Origin: Myrica gale
Taxonomy: Eukaryota > Streptophyta > Magnoliopsida > Fagales > Myricaceae
NCBI GenBank assembly: GCA_963930655.1
Contig: OZ005617.1
Span: 2,606,501 to 2,670,500, forward strand
DNA: 64,000 bases
Direction: 5' to 3'
Shown here piece by piece: positions 62,501 to 64,000 of this stretch. The position numbers were made by a program, and so were the translations under genes. Each line of letters opens with the position of its first letter. Position 1 is the first letter of the stretch. The notes beneath the pieces were generated by a model. The model saw only the letters and a list, made by a program, of their open reading frames with translations, did no database searches and was not told where the DNA came from.

Positions 62501-64000
62501 ATGCCAAAAGTTTTTTTCCATTTTCTCTCTTTTGGTTCTAGTTCTTTTTCCTTTTATGATGAGTAAGGTATGTAGTCTCAACTGCAAAGGGCTAAATCAG
62601 TATCGTTATTTGACTTCATAATACAATTATTTCCTGCTACAGTTCCACTATGTGAAAGGCCAAACTTGAAACCGAAGAAAAGCAAAAGTACATTCTCTAC
62701 TCTTTCCCAGCCTATGGCAACTCCAAGCGAAAAAAAGCACCACCTTTATGTTGGCCTGCAGCTGAACATGCTCGACCCTTCTTTTTTTTTTTTGATAAGT
62801 AAGTTAGACTTTATTAGGAAAAAGAAAGTTGACAGTACAAGAGAATATACTGAAAACACTACAGCATACAAGCTAAAAAGCTCAGGAAATCCGGAAAACC
62901 CTCAAAAGGAAAACCTAAAACCGAATTCGCCCACAGAAAAAGAGTGTACAACATAGAACCCCCCAAACATTCCAAAGACAAGGCCTTGGTCGCAAAACAT
63001 CTCTCGTTCCTTTCCCTCCACAAACACCACCAAATGCAAGCCGGGATCATCTTCCAGATGGCCAAGGCTATAGGATTCTTAAACTTCCTCCTCCAACAAT
63101 ACAAAACATCCACCACCTTCCGAGGCATAACCCAGTCATAATTGAGGATACTCAGCACATGCGTCCATAAGCATCTCGCCACCGTGCAATGAAGAAGGAT
63201 ATGATCAACCGTTTCTCCATCTCCCTTACACAAAAAGCATACTCAGCACATGCATCCAAAACATGCTCGACCCTTCTAAATCCTCAAGTTGCCTTTTTTT
63301 ATATCAGCCACTGTTACTTTGTAAGACTCTACGCACTAGTAGTCTGCTCTGTAAGCGGCCGCTATACAGAATCAACAAAGTTGAAACCAACCCTAGCTAT
63401 GAACTGTTCAACCGTATACAATAATGAGCAACCCCAACATCCACATATAACATGGCACTCAATTCCCTTGCTACAACATCAGGATTCCAACCACTTATTG
63501 TCAAATGTCTGTGAAAAATGGTCTTACAATACTGGATTGGCGAATCTGACTGATATGGCCTGATTGATAAATGACCAACCAATGGCATGAGCTAGAAGCA
63601 CTAGTGCTGTCTGCAATCCATGCTATCCAGGAAACTTAGAGAAGGTGAAGGTGAAGTCAGATATAATTTTATATTAATTGATATTTATAAATAACTAATT
63701 CGCTTGAAGAGGTCCATAGAAGGCATTCCAGACAATCTGATTGATCAGAGATTTAAAATTGTCCAGAACAGAGACCTGAAAAGGACATTTGCAGATGTAA
63801 CTTAATGAGTCAATCAAATTGGCACATTCAAGGTGTATACTGCACCAGAAAATAGCAATCGCTTTGAATCATGGCATGATGATGGCTATCTTCAATAGCT
63901 TAATGGACTTTCTGAATAAAGGGAACCATACACTGTTGCTAAATCAACATGAAATCGCATCCCATTCTCAACTACTCTAGTCACAAGAGAGTGGTTTCCA
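59553..64000 (-). CDS. TRM5: tRNA (guanine-N1-)-methyltransferase, TRM5/Met-10+ family (5' end beyond the window)
   Basis: This enzyme class methylates N1 of guanosine-37 next to the anticodon, using S-adenosylmethionine. Exons in gene order: >64000-63932, 62285-62215, 60932-60790, 60305-60194, 59929-59817 and 59696-59553. Phases agree at every junction. Conserved pieces are [14 protein letters not shown] joined to [17 protein letters not shown] (a codon is split across the splice), the SAM-binding loop [44 protein letters not shown], and the catalytic-loop motif [12 protein letters not shown]. The C-terminus reads [20 protein letters not shown]. The stop TAA is at 59553-59555. The N-terminal third lies past 64000. 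The first two introns hold a LINE and a MITE. The Arabidopsis counterpart by position would be At4g27340. Confidence 0.9.
61172..61606. mobile_element. Foldback MITE in a TRM5 intron
   Basis: The left arm (about 61172-61327, with 'cattgcaccctagatatatg') pairs with the right arm (about 61445-61606, with 'catatatctagagtgcaatg'). The arms are roughly 155 bp and imperfect. Each arm is made of related sub-blocks ('caccctcgaactac', 'caccctaaactacc'). The central about 115 bp is unrelated AT-rich sequence. There is no open frame. Target duplications could not be set by eye. Confidence 0.75.
62783..63259 (-). mobile_element. 5'-truncated LINE with an 18-bp TSD and poly(A)
   Basis: A 477-bp insertion sits in the TRM5 intron between 62285 and 63932. 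Identical 18-bp direct repeats aacatgctcgacccttct flank it (62765-62782 and 63260-63277). On the minus strand it ends TTATCAAAAAAAAAAA, a poly(A) tail. Its frame (63233-62859) encodes the C-terminal zf-RVT domain of a plant LINE ORF2: [16 protein letters not shown], then CLWTHVL and [16 protein letters not shown], closing with a stop. The open frame and intact duplication mark a recent insertion. Reverse transcriptase and endonuclease were lost by 5' truncation. Confidence 0.92.

Overview
The window is nuclear DNA from a dicot plant, probably a long-lived woody species. It is AT-rich, its genes have introns, it is packed with plant retrotransposons and MITE-like elements, and it has a eukaryotic type II tRNA-Ser. 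I cannot name the species. Exon coordinates below were built by hand from reading frame, GT/AG sites and family conservation.

Layout. 1-12.9 kb is a repeat graveyard: a broken S-domain receptor-kinase 5' fragment (1054-1286) cut by two LTR elements joined in opposite orientation (1287-7848), LINE RNase H debris, and a second receptor-kinase fragment (9697-10425) carrying a tiny 267-bp LTR retrotransposon. 12.9-27.5 kb holds two apparently intact G-type lectin S-receptor-like kinase genes (819 and 807 aa, both minus). They are separated by a 5.66-kb gag-only Copia-like element with a 5-bp target duplication. 27.5-42 kb is mostly intergenic, with one single-exon EF-hand gene (PBP1-like, 33265), a non-autonomous hAT element, a TRIM, and a terminal-inverted-repeat structure containing a broken fragment of an RNA polymerase I subunit RPA12 gene. 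42-64 kb is gene-richer: a BBX28/29-type B-box gene (plus), a PHOS32/34-type universal stress protein gene (minus), tRNA-Ser(AGA), SPOROCYTELESS/NOZZLE (minus) and the 3' part of a TRM5-type tRNA methyltransferase gene (minus, running off the right edge).

The gene set (S-domain kinases, PBP1-like, BBX, PHOS32/34, SPL/NZZ, TRM5-like) corresponds in content and order to the Arabidopsis At4g27280-At4g27340 neighbourhood as I remember it. The window therefore looks like a conserved ancestral block expanded by transposons. The genes do not form one pathway: they cover membrane signalling, calcium/auxin signalling, light signalling, stress, sporogenesis and tRNA modification.

The most unusual content is the set of small non-autonomous elements with visible insertion scars: a 267-bp LTR element, a 622-bp TRIM, a 1.43-kb hAT, two SINEs, two 5'-truncated LINE-type insertions, and the inverted-repeat-bounded RPA12 fragment.
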